Part shown: in pieces, positions 23,173 through 34,046 of the stretch
Layout: every line of letters starts with the position of its first letter
Position numbering within the stretch: the first letter of the stretch is position 1
From: Cerrena zonata
Taxonomy: Eukaryota > Basidiomycota > Agaricomycetes > Polyporales > Cerrenaceae
DNA: 64,000 nucleotides
Direction: 5' to 3'
NCBI GenBank assembly: GCA_038087015.1
Contig: JASBNA010000001.1
Location: 2,790,001 to 2,854,000, forward strand
The notes under the pieces: generated by a model
Databases searched by the model: none
Told to the model about the DNA's origin: nothing
What the model saw: the letters and a program-made list of their open reading frames with translations, nothing else
Position numbers and translations under genes: made by a program

Positions 23173-24159
23173 ATGGCTAGTGCTGGAGGTGGTGCTTATA
23201 GGCTAGCTCTTTCTCTTGGTGTAAAACAACTATCATCTAATTTATCTGCTGTAGTTATTCCCTTACAGTATTCTCACCGAGTGGGAAGTTGGTACAAATT
23301 GAGCATGCACTGGCCGCCGTCTCGCAAGGTACAACAAGTCTGGGTATCAAAGGTGTGTGGTATATTTATCCTCGAAATGGACTGATTCAAACATAACGAC
23401 AGCTTCAAACGGCATCGTGATTGCTACAGAGAAGAAATCATCCTCCATTCTCATTGATGACTCCATGATTGAGAAGGTAGCTGTTATTTGCCCCAACATC
23501 GGAATTGTCTACTCTGGAATGGGACCGGACTTCCGTCTACTCGTAACGAAGGCCAGAAAGAGTGCACAAGCTTACTGGAAAGTGTACGGCGAATATCCTC
23601 CAACGAAAGTGTTGACTCAAGATATTGCCAACATCATGCAGCAAGCAACTCAATCAGGGTAAGTTCGCAAGGCTGTCAGTCGTTATATGCTTTGACCGAT
23701 CACTGTCATCAGTGGTGTCCGTCCATACGGTGTTTCTCTACTAGTCGCAGGCTGGGACATCGCCCGGGGGCCGACTTTATATCAAGTCGACCCTTCAGGA
23801 TCCTTCTGGGCATGGAAGGCCAGCGCAATTGGAAAGAATATGATCAATGCCAAGACATTCCTAGAGAAACGGTGCGCATTCTTCAGTATATGTCTATTCT
23901 TCGAAGGAGCTGAATCATTGCAAACCACTCATTCAGGTACAATGACGACATCAGTCTTGAGGACGCCATTCATACCGCACTGTTGACGCTGAAGGAAGGT
24001 TTCGAGGGCCAAATGACTGAGAAAACTATCGAGATCGGTATCATCACTGTTCCAACTATCGAACAACTGGAGGCAGGGAAAGTAGAGGGAACAGGGCGTC
24101 ATAAACCTACATTTAGGAAACTGACGGAGGAGGAAATTCGTGATTACCTTGCACTATAA
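23173..24159 (+). CDS. PRE8: 20S proteasome subunit alpha-2 (PSMA2/Pre8)
   Basis: An alpha-ring subunit of the 20S proteasome. Five exons (23173-23218, 23269-23352, 23403-23658, 23713-23871, 23937-24159) join to 255 residues. The N-terminal gate and helix read [20 protein letters not shown] then [15 protein letters not shown]. The alpha-2 core follows: [100 protein letters not shown] and [29 protein letters not shown] and [14 protein letters not shown] are diagnostic for alpha-2. The C-terminal extension ([18 protein letters not shown]) matches fungal Pre8. It is the second proteasome alpha gene within about 10 kb, on the opposite strand to alpha-6, and both have ACGCGT upstream. Confidence 0.96.
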
Positions 24160-25393
24160 TTGTTCTCACTTTGATTATGTGTGTATATTAGCGGAACTAA
24201 AGGGCCCTTTCCTAGTATTCCCAGTCACGCGTCTGTCGTCTGTTAATAGGGCGTTGAGTCAATGAACTTAGGTTTGTTCTCCGGCGGTGTCCGGTAACAC
24301 GCATCGGTACGTAAATAACAAATCGTACAGACGCATCAACACGTCAGATCGAATCGTCGCTAGCTAGCGTCTCAAATTAGAGGCCGAAAATTATCCTTCG
24401 ATGCTGCCACCGTAACCGATGAAATCGAGGATTGCCTACTTCATTTACGGCGGTCAACTATCCCCCGTCTGAGACCTGGTGAGTATCCATACCGCCAGTC
24501 GACAGGTTAATGATTGAGCAAATGTGAAAAGCGTGCTTTGGTTGGAGTGGATGGTTGCGGTGCACTGAGCCTCCGTGCCACGGACGACCTTCTCTGGAGA
24601 AGATTTGAAGAAGTTTGCTGATCACCTTGCCATCTGTCATAGGGTATTAGAGTATTGATGTATGTTGACAAGGACCTCCGAAAGTGATTGTATGGATGTT
24701 CCCCAGACAGCCATGTGGATACCAACATCGTTCTGAGATCAGCAACCGGACGAGTTCAAGGTTGGATGACAGCTCATACCCTGAATGCTCAAGCTCGACG
24801 TAACAGCAGTCAATGCTAAGTTTTGATATCGTTGGACACCAAGCGCCCTAGGACACAACAAACTCTACTAGAGGTCCTCCGACAATTCTTGTGTTTTAGA
24901 TTTCTCATCCAGTATCTCTCCAGAAGAAGCGTTTCAGAGTCAAATGTCCCAGAAGGTCCTTGGGAATGACTACCGATCCTGGGATGTCAGTCAGCCTGAC
25001 TACGAATGCTGACGAGATCTCATTTGCTTTTTGGCTCCGTGTCCGTGGAAGCACATCATCCAGATTTTCTAAGGTACACTCGCCTACAGAGTAAGCTAAC
25101 CAGAGCAGGAAATGCGCAGCGCTTCCTCGCATCGCCTCTCGTTCAGCGCTCTATCTCCCAACAATCGGTTTTGATGATTCGTTTTGGGTTTGACCTCGTG
25201 GAGAAAGACATAAGCACGCGAGAAAATGTTTCGACGAGTCTATCCTGGGCTACTTAAATCTTGGGACGAATCTAGGATCTCCCCAGAACTCTGCCGTCGG
25301 CATCCTCACTGATCGACCAAACTTATAAGAGTCTCTCTTTCTTCTCCGTTACTCAACATTTCCCTTTGCATTCGGCTGTTCTCCCTTTGTACC
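24160..25393. other. Gene-free spacer
   Basis: About 1.2 kb between two plus-strand genes. The longest chance frame is about 83 codons. One isolated ACGCGT lies near 24226. No RNA gene or repeat was recognised. Confidence 0.45.
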
Positions 25394-26480
25394 ATGGACT
25401 CCTATCCTAGCAGCTCTCGCCACGGTAGCTCAAGCCCCTCAAATTCTCGGGGATCATCGGTGAAATCCTCTGGCGGTAGTAAGTATTAGGATGCTCCTAT
25501 TCGCCTCAGACAGGCTCAGCTTTCTATGTAGCCTCACGTTCATCTGCAGATGCCCAGAATCTCCTCGCGCCTGTCGTTCGCAGCAAGAGAACACCAATAG
25601 CATGCACTGAATGCCGCCGGCGGCAAGTCAAGGTACGTCATGCCAATGAGTGGCGGCACTAGGCATAAACTGATACGGTTTGAAACAGTGTACTGGTACC
25701 ACACCTAAGTGCGAGCGGTGCGAGAAGCGAGGCATGAAATGCGAATATATTCCCTGTAGCCAGCAGAAAGCTTCTTCAAACGACTCACCGCCCCCGCAAT
25801 CACTCCCAGCCGGTGGCCACCATTCCACGCCTAACAGACAATACTCGTCGGAGTATTCGCCTCAGCAGTGGCAACAACCTGGGATTCCGTTCGACCCGCC
25901 ATACGCCCCGTACAATCAACAACCGGTCGATTGGCAAGGCCATCCGTCGCAGCGTGCTGCGATGCTCCAACAGCCGCGCTATGGGGCGCACGGACTGCAT
26001 ACGCAACCACTTGATGGCTCACCTTACACCCAGTCACCTTATTCGCATCAACAGCCATACAATGTGATGAATGCACCCAGTGGCGGATCCTATGTACCGA
26101 GACCAATCGTTCCTTCACAGCAATCGTACGGCGGTATGGCAATGCAGAACAGTTACATGGCCTCAGATGCTTCTTTGGGTGGTAGCAGCTTGCCTTACGC
26201 TTACACAAGTGCGGGTCAACCCATGGGAAACGCTTTTGGGGTTCCAGCGACGCATTCGTGAGTAGCTCGCCATCTCACCTCTGCACGAATGCCAACTAAC
26301 GGCTTACACCAGTTACCCTGGTGAATATTATCATCCTGATACCGACACCTTCGATCCAACTGCCGTTGGGATGGTGTCCAGTGACCCTTCGGTAAGTTTC
26401 GAACTTTGAAATCATGTTGCTGGGTGCTTGACAACTCTGATGCTTAGAATCATTACGGAGATCTTCCGCGCCCCTTCTAA
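25394..26480 (+). CDS. Zn2Cys6 transcription factor
   Basis: Fungal-type binuclear zinc cluster protein. After a Ser-rich N-terminus (MDSYPSSSRHGSSSPSNSRG) the exon pair around 25555-25760 gives RSKRTPIACTECRRRQVKCT and PKCERCEKRGMKCEY, with spacing C-x2-C-x6-C-x6-C-x2-C-x6-C. A basic RRRQVK loop contacts DNA in this family. The rest is a Gln/Pro/Tyr-rich, low-complexity region (YSPQQWQQPGIPFDPPYAPY) ending NHYGDLPRPF, likely a disordered activation region. No fungal-specific middle homology region is visible, so it is a short member of about 290 residues. Introns lie near 25480-25550, 25633-25688, 26260-26312 and 26392-26447. Target genes are unknown. Confidence 0.88.
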
Positions 26481-26812
26481 TCGACCGTGATCAATCCATC
26501 TCCATATATACATGCATCTCTATTCTTTACAGGTAAAATAACGTACTTCATCTCTGCATTTGTATTATCATGCTTTTCTCCTTTTCCTCTGGGACTTATA
26601 TCACTTGTTATCTCATAGAACCCCTAGCTCTCTGTTCATCTCGTTTGGTACTATCTGTCCAACATAATCCGCCACATGTATCATACACTACCTATATCTA
26701 TTGCCATCGTGCTGGGTTCCAGCTATGTATACGCCAGCGGGACGTGGCTACGTCGTAGAAATCGTCATTCATCAAGCAGCAGCCGAGCCAACCAAGCGAT
26801 GGGTTTCTTCGA

Positions 26813-27345
26813 TCAGTCTAGCACCGCCTCCTTTGATTTGCTTTGCCGGAAATAAGTAAACCAAACGATGCCCACAACGCAAGCGTACCACCCCATATAG
26901 GTGGTTGTCACGGTACGTCGGTACCAGCATAAAGAAGGTCTGTATATAGTAAGCCTCGTGGAAACGGTGAAAATAGGCACCGAATTCATTTAGAAACTCC
27001 GAAAGTAGCTAACTTTCAATGATTTCGGTGTTGGGTCCTGATGCAAAATTATCTTCAGCCCCCGGATCACGATAAAGGACCGACTGTAAATGTTGCTAAC
27101 GTCACCAACATCACTCCACGCATTGTCATTGACTCGCAACCATGACATAAGGACAAAGACCGCCGACAAGGTACATGCCGACGAGCATCGACATACGAGA
27201 TTCGGAATAGTATACATCGGGCAGGTCTGGATTCGGAACCGGCGGGGTTGTAAGTTGAATCTGTCCTTGCTGATGGGGATCGTTCCCTTGGCCTCTACTT
27301 GATCGTTCACCGTGACCGTGCTCGGAGTAGGCTTCTCCGGCTATC
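26813..27345 (-). CDS. Possible small membrane protein, fragmentary model
   Basis: Two minus-strand open stretches without a clear start look coding. The upstream one (about 27345 to 27135) reads GEAYSEHGHGERSSRGQGND, then LTTPPVPNPDLPDVYYSESR, then a hydrophobic segment MSMLVGMYLVGGLCPYVMVA. The downstream one ends at the stop at 26813 with YMGWYACVVGIVWFTYFRQS, another likely membrane helix followed by a basic tail. Possible splice sites are a CGATAG acceptor before the first stretch and a GTCAAT donor after it. The middle and the 5' end cannot be joined with confidence. It may be a real gene with small exons or a decaying copy. No family recognised. Confidence 0.28.
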
Positions 27346-28790
27346 GTGCATCGTAGTCAGCAATTTCTATATTCTAACATGCTCACCAAGCCAGTCACGT
27401 TCTAGCTAAGCCTCTTAAGCAAAGCCCGTAAGTCCCCAAGCTGTGCTAGGTGACTCAGCTTTGTTCGTACGCCCCCAGAAAAGGACACGCAACAACCACA
27501 CCCAAGCCTAAAGAAGCGGAGTGAATGCCACGGTTGTTGATTTTTAGCGTACAACGCTGCCTTCCGCAGTAAGTTGAACCTGTTGCGGTCTATTGACCTC
27601 CGTGTCTTTGCGTTATCGACGAGGTTCTATATTTTCCTTGGGAGGAAGATGTCTTCACCTTCTTAGGGCAGCCCTCTCACAAGGTCACACGGATCTTCAA
27701 CCTATTTCATACCTGAATGACAAATCGTTAAAGGCTGAGTTACCCCGCCGATGAATGGATATGTACCAGATTTAGAGAATGACGTGGTTAATCATTGATG
27801 AAGCGGCTACACGATTTCTTCTGAAACACAAGCAACAACACGGTACAGTTCCTTGAGTTCAGAGAAACCTGCGATCGACGGATGCCAGTATGCCATACAC
27901 AGAATATCCGCACCACGGCCATGAAGCGATTCACGCCACTTTTATTCGTGAGTGCATCCCGTTTAGCATTTAAGAATAGACCGCTTACCACTCGTGGCCA
28001 GAAAGCGAACAGAACGTGCATTCGAAAGCTTCGACACGTTATGCGATTTCCTTCCAGGTATAACTCGCACATCAGGCAATACTCTCTTCCGTTGATCACG
28101 TAGTATTTATCTCAAGTGTAAGCCATGTTCACGAAACTGGTTGCAGCTCCACAAGTCCGATCACTGGACTTTCCCTCGCCATCCAGACGTACTGCCAGTC
28201 TGATCATTTATTTCGAGAAGCTCTTCCTCTCCTCAGTGTCCTCGGGCTAGAACCTACTAGAACCTTGGTATTCAGGACTTGGCCAATCGTGCACCTCTCA
28301 TTTGCTGGATGTATCCTTAACCGGGGACATGCCACGCGAGTTAATATACTTCTTGGTAACCCATTTTTGTACACAGATTGTACCTCAGCTTCTTATCGAA
28401 GGAATCACCATCGAAGCAGCACATGATATTATATATGAAATACAATGGTCCAAACATACGAATAAATGGCGCACCCTCTGTTGGCTCATCAAAGTCAACG
28501 TGGGATCAAAGGCGATCAGAGGAGATCAGAGTCTTCTAGAAAAGGTACCCAACAGAAACGGTACTCTGGGACAGTTCTGGGACACATGGGATGAAAATTG
28601 AGAAGGGCATGATCTGGCTGTGGCACGATCTTGCTTTGATACGTTGCTGAGGTAAAAGCCATGAAGCGGGTATGTGGTGTTGGCTCATTGTTGCCCACAA
28701 AGTTTATTGTACACGTGCTAATTGCATTATTACATTCGAGAGCGTGATCTTGATGTGGTTTTTCCTTCTCCTCTGTATGACAAACGTTGT
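27346..28790. other. Gene-free spacer
   Basis: About 1.4 kb. A 99-codon plus-strand frame at 28302-28601 (PRELIYFLVTHFCTQIVPQL) has no known motif and no splicing context, so it is not called. No RNA gene or transposon end was recognised. Confidence 0.4.
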
Positions 28791-31700
28791 TTACAAGGGC
28801 CAGTCCAACTTTTCACCGTAGTTCCATTGGATAGCCTTGACAGACGTGTATTCGTCCAAGGCGTAGCTGCCAAGCTCTCTGCCTGTAAATGAAATTAGTT
28901 TCGACTTCGAGATCTCCTAGCGCCGATGTGCACAGCTCCAATGAGTGATCGAAGAGGTAATCGGGGTACGGATCGCTTGTCGGTCAATTGGGTTCCCGAC
29001 AGTCGTGGTATAGCGTGGCAATTGGGGATTGCCACATGGAGGAGATGTACCGGTGAGTATCCGTGTACAACGGACATGGGGTAGAACACAGACAACCTCC
29101 CAACAGGGTCGTTGTCAGTCCACTTTTCCCCAGACTCAACGTGGAGCTGCGCCATCAAAGCACCGAAATAACGGTAATATGGAAAGTTGCACGACCACGT
29201 ACCTATGCCACTCTGCTTCTTGCCCCCAAATGGCACATTGTTGTACAAGAGATTGTACTGATTTATCCAGACCTAGAACCAAGAAAAGCTCGTCAATCAC
29301 CGTATTCTTAAAATTCAATCAGCGGCGTCTTCGCTAGTGCGTTTTGCGCGCTGCGACGTTCGTATTGAAACATCGCTCTGACTTCGGAGTCGCCCACGTA
29401 TAGGTATTCGTGAGACACTGGCTCATCTCAACGGCGAACATAATCCTGGGAAATCACCCTGGCAGAAAGGATTGTGAACTTACCGTGCCTGCTTCGAGGG
29501 CCGACGAAACTCGCATGCATTGCCCAGCGTCATCTAACGGTAGTAAGAGGGGTTAGTATATGTCAATCACGCTCAAGTAGTTGAAATAAAAGAAAAAGTC
29601 AATCCAAAACACGCCGGCCCGACAAGCTCGGGCTCACTAGGGCACTTCGAAACATGAAAACTGTGTCAACGTACTAGAATGCAATCCTGCGCCCAAACCA
29701 TATGTTGTGTTATTAGCGAGCTGAATGGCCTCCTCCTCGGTCTTGAATTTCCCGACGGAGAGAACTGGGCCGAAGATTTCCTCTCTCACCTACAATGCAA
29801 GGGCATGTTGTAAGCAAGTGTCACCCCAGGTTTGATGTTGCTTAACTCACAATTTTCATCTCAGGCCGGATATCCGTGAAAACTGAGCGCAAATAGTGAC
29901 GATCAGCGTGCGTCGCGCCAATCACAAGGTAAGATTGGTGTAACTCACTCGTGGCATCAACAAAGTAACCTTTACCAGAACGCTTCTCACCCCCCAGAAC
30001 ACAAGTTGCGCCTTCTTGCTTACCAGCCTCGATATACGACCAGATCTTGTCGTATTGCACCTTGGACACCTAGGGTGTAAGCAAGATGAGTAAATATTCT
30101 CACTGCAGGCATGCCAACGAATGGGAGGATGGCGACGTAACAACCAAGATATCAGAGATACAAGCTAGAAGCTCGAATCTTGATTGCGGTCACCTTGGTA
30201 CGTGGATCGTACAGCATAGGGGTGATACACAAGAGGAAACCTTGTTAACAAACATCACACCGCCTCCGTCCTGCGGATAATGCTCGTGCACGCGTTGAAT
30301 CCCCGGATCGGGATTTAAATCTCGCTCCCCGTAGGTTGAGAGCTCTATCAAAACGTAATGACGATGTCCGCACAGGGGCCTCAACAAACATCGTCGGCAT
30401 ATGGTACGTATTGAGCTTGGCCGCCCTCTCTCGATGACAGACTCGTACTCCTGAAGATGACAAAGCCCGGAAACTGGAAATACTTACTACTGGTCCACCA
30501 CCGGTCTTCTCATCTAAGCCATTGCCAATGGTCAATGCCTTCGCCTTCTCAATGAGAATTTGCAAGAATTTGTCAGAGATGCTCTCTTGGACGTAAACGC
30601 GGGACCCCGCAGTACAATCTTGCCCGGTGTTGTAGAGGAAACCAAGAGCCACCCAGTTGGCCGCTGAGAACCAAACAAGGGGGATTGTCAGAATTTCATC
30701 TTCACAGTCTCAGAAGGTTACGGCCAGAAGAGAAACGAACCCTGATCTAAATCGGCTGATTCGAAAATAAGCTGGGGCGACTTTCCACCGAGTTCCAATG
30801 TCACCTATTAACGCGCGCATATTAGTGTCTTTGAGCTTTAGGAATAGATTTATGAGCGTTTGAGCATACTTTCTTCAAGTTGCTCTTAGCAGCTGCTTCC
30901 ATAATCCTCCGACCGGTAGCGGTACTGCCAGTGAACGCGACCTTGTCTACATCAAGATGACTAGAAAGCGCTGCCCCACCAACAGAACCGAAGGAAGGTA
31001 CAGTATTGACAACACCAGGGGGGAAACTGTGATGATGTCAACGATGTAACGGTTAGTACAGTCGTAATCCCACCCTAGTGAATTGTAACCACATACCCAG
31101 CCTCGACGATGAGTTCAGATAGTTTCTGCAATTCGGAACAGAATTAGCATAGGGTAACAGTGACGACATGGTAGACATGAATACAACAAGGTACAAAGAT
31201 AGAGAACAGAACGGTGTATTGGGTTGCAGGTCGCCAACGTGAAGCGGCCAACTGCGACAGTACCGCGTGCCTCATTGGATTCAGAAAACGTAAATGACAA
31301 AACGTGGTCGACGACCCATCAGGTTCGCAGATCCCAACATAACGAAATCGTGATGTAAGCTGTCAATGTCGGGTAGTAGTTTCACTCTAGCTAACAGATC
31401 ACAGCGACAGGCAGTGAAAACTCCGACAGAGTACGGGTCAATTTCAAAATGCGAACGATTTCGTATGTTGGATATCCATAAGTAGATAGAAGCCAGTGTC
31501 GGAGTGTACCGAACGACCGAAAGACACCAAGAGACGAATAAGGCCGAAATCCTCTTCGGTGATCATCCACCAAAATAGATGTGTGGTATAACGTTACTGA
31601 CATCCAAACGGGGCAAGTTAACATGATCATATTATGATGCATTCATGACCGTATACTTTATGGTTATTGAAACAAACGCTGTGCTCACAATAACCATGGT

Positions 31701-33577
31701 GAGCGCGGTGATCATGTTTGAACAATTATGTGGAGATCCTCGGATTCCGGTAAGAGGGTCCAGGAACAAGGGGAGCCGCATCACCGAGAAGTACAACTAT
31801 GCCATCATGGGAAATGGCCCAAACAACGCATATAACGTAGTCTACGTGTACCCAAGGAATTCTGGATGACACCGAGACGTTTCCTCGGGCACACGAAAGG
31901 GGGTAATAGTTGTGGCATGCATATCTTGGGAATGACAAGGTACGAAACACGAGAGGTTAAAAGAGACAGGACCCCGTGCATCCAACGGAAGTAATAGTGC
32001 CGGGCAACTGTCATCGACTCTAACAGAATGGAAGCAAGCGGTGAAGCAGCCTATAATTCGCATAGACAGCTAAGGTGGCAACGCGAATGTGTTCAGAATC
32101 AATGATATCAGAAAAGAAGCGAGGCGAGACACCGTTTGGGTCCAGCGGCGAGAGAGCGGCGGAAGTTCAAGAAAGGCTAAGGGATGAGATGAGAACGTAC
32201 GAGGGCGGTCAGAGGTGTAAATTCCGAGGGTTTCATGACAATGGTGCAGCCGCAAGCTAGAGCCGGTGCGACCTTCCAGGCCCTATCAAAACAATTTCAT
32301 GGAATGGTGAGGGACATGAATAGAAAAGAACTTTATCTCACATACCACATCATGATGGGATAATTCCAGGGGATACTATTCAATGGCGGGAATCGTCAGA
32401 TAACACGGTACAAAAGCCATGAATTTGAAACAGACGACGTACATCTGACCACAGACACCGATAGGATCATGTTTGGTGAATGCAACTTTAGTCTTGTTGT
32501 CAATATCAATGGACTAGAAACGCGCGAGAGTCAATCAATGTTTTACATCCTCATAACGACGATTAACAGAAGAAAACACAGTGCCATTCGGGTGCAACTC
32601 GGATTTGGTCGAACACCGTGATTTGAGTTCAACCACCCGAGTTGAAGGTCGGCTGAATTCGCCAAAGAGAGATGACGTAGACGGCCGACACAGACGGGCG
32701 TATGGTGAGGCTTATACTGGCGGGTCACATATACACTTCCAGCTTCTCCATGACGGTATAATGACAGCGTACTCCTCCCACTTACCTGTCCAACGATCTT
32801 GTCCGCCCATCCGGCGTAGTACCTGATACACGCGACACTATCGCCGACATCAAAGTCTCTACAGTCATAAGGCATGAATGTCGTTTAGAAGAGTTGAAAA
32901 TAGCTTAAATATTTGAAATATACCTGGCAATTTTGAGGGGCTTGCCGTTGTTGAGGGTCTCGAGCTCTGCCAATTCCTGTGCGTCCCGTTCCACCAAGTC
33001 TGCGAGCTTGTTGAGGAGCCGAGAACGCTCAAAGCCTGAAACGTTCTTTCCCCAGGTTGTGGTAAAAGCAGTACGAGCAGCAGCGACGGCGGCGTCGATG
33101 TCCTTAGCAGAACCTGAATGACGCACGTTAGTCACGGGCTTTAAATGAGAATACAACAGATGTTGGGTATAATAAGAAGATATGAGTAAGTAAAAGGAAG
33201 GATAAGACACGACTTGTAACGAAGCAGCGTAAATTAATTGAACTTTATGACAGCATTAATCGTACATAGGGGCTGAAAAAGAAGAAACCAAAAGGGGAAA
33301 GAAAAGAAGCCATGGAAGCGAGTGGACGTATGAGGACATGTTTCGGAGCTTATAGAGTACATACCGGCTACAACTGAGCATATGGGCTCTTCGGTTGCTG
33401 GGTTTATGCACCTGGTATAATTGTAAACATCGGTTAGTGTAACATAATTGAACGCATATACTCAATGGTTTCCTTGGAATCGAGCGAGGGGACGAATTGG
33501 TTGTTTATAAAGAGACCAGTGGGGACAGAAATTGTCTTTGTGGACCCTGGTACGGCAATCTGGGCTATGGTGGCCAT
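28791..33577 (-). CDS. NAD(P)-dependent aldehyde dehydrogenase, 17 exons
   Basis: Oxidises aldehydes to acids; class 1/2-like ALDH. Seventeen exons join in phase to 504 residues: 33462-33577, 33365-33411, 32924-33113, 32786-32858, 32443-32513, 32346-32375, 32201-32282, 31097-31125, 30870-31026, 30741-30804, 30488-30663, 29949-30069, 29851-29882, 29675-29789, 29484-29533, 29203-29272, 28791-28882. Landmarks: [57 protein letters not shown] (Rossmann G-S-T-A-T-G), [10 protein letters not shown] with the general base Glu269, [15 protein letters not shown] with the catalytic Cys303, [40 protein letters not shown] and [10 protein letters not shown]. No targeting peptide is obvious, so it is probably cytosolic. 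Ordinary 50-77 base introns alternate with enlarged ones of 141, 211, 251, 272, 320, 418 and 1075 bases. Three exons are only 29-32 bases. Confidence 0.95.
31126..32200 (-). other. 1075-base intron of the aldehyde dehydrogenase gene
   Basis: The donor (GTACGT, at 32200 downwards) and acceptor (TTGCAG, ending at 31126) are canonical, and the flanking exons join to [16 protein letters not shown] exactly as in the family. Fungal introns this long are rare. No long open frame was recognised inside; terminal inverted repeats were not found by eye. Confidence 0.8.
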
Positions 33578-34046
33578 TGTATGTGAGTAGTTGTTAAGTG
33601 ACCGCGGCGTGTAGGCTGTGAGAGAGAGGGAGAGAGAAGGAGAGAGTCTGACTCGGAGTGGTGGATAACATGGACAGTAGGTTCGCAGGAGGAGACGCCG
33701 GGAAGACGAGATAGCAAGCATGAATAGAAGAGGATGATTTGAGGAGCGCTATCAATGGAGTGTCCTGAAGTGGATAAGATAACGCCAGGATAGGAAGGTC
33801 ATTTTGGGCACAATTATGAGCAGAGAGGCCAGACCGTTCTGCAGAATTCGTCCGAAAGCTGTCCGCATTGGGGTGCAATGCGGGGAAACGTGTGTGGGCA
33901 GACGGTGGGCACTCCATCGCCATATAGGGTCTCAATTCGTCCGAGCATTCCTTACTGTCCCTTGCTCATCCCTGCTTCCTCTGGCCACTTCCCCTCGTCG
34001 TTGTCGTGCACAACGACGGCCAGACGCCATCGGCAGCGAGCTCGCC
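33578..34046. other. Divergent promoter between ALDH and the Ser/Arg-rich protein gene
   Basis: About 470 bases, with a run of alternating ga/ag dinucleotides near 33620-33650 (agagagagggagagagaagg). No TATA box was identified. The plus-strand open frame that crosses this region from 33804 appears to be a fortuitous extension of the downstream gene. Confidence 0.4.

Noticed and set aside
28302..28601. A 99-codon plus-strand frame
   Set aside because: No similarity recognised and no promoter or splicing context; may be chance.
30240..30360. A tRNA- or SINE-like stretch in an ALDH intron
   Set aside because: It has a partly palindromic gatttaaatc and a cccgg-rich side but no proper A box, B box or cloverleaf.
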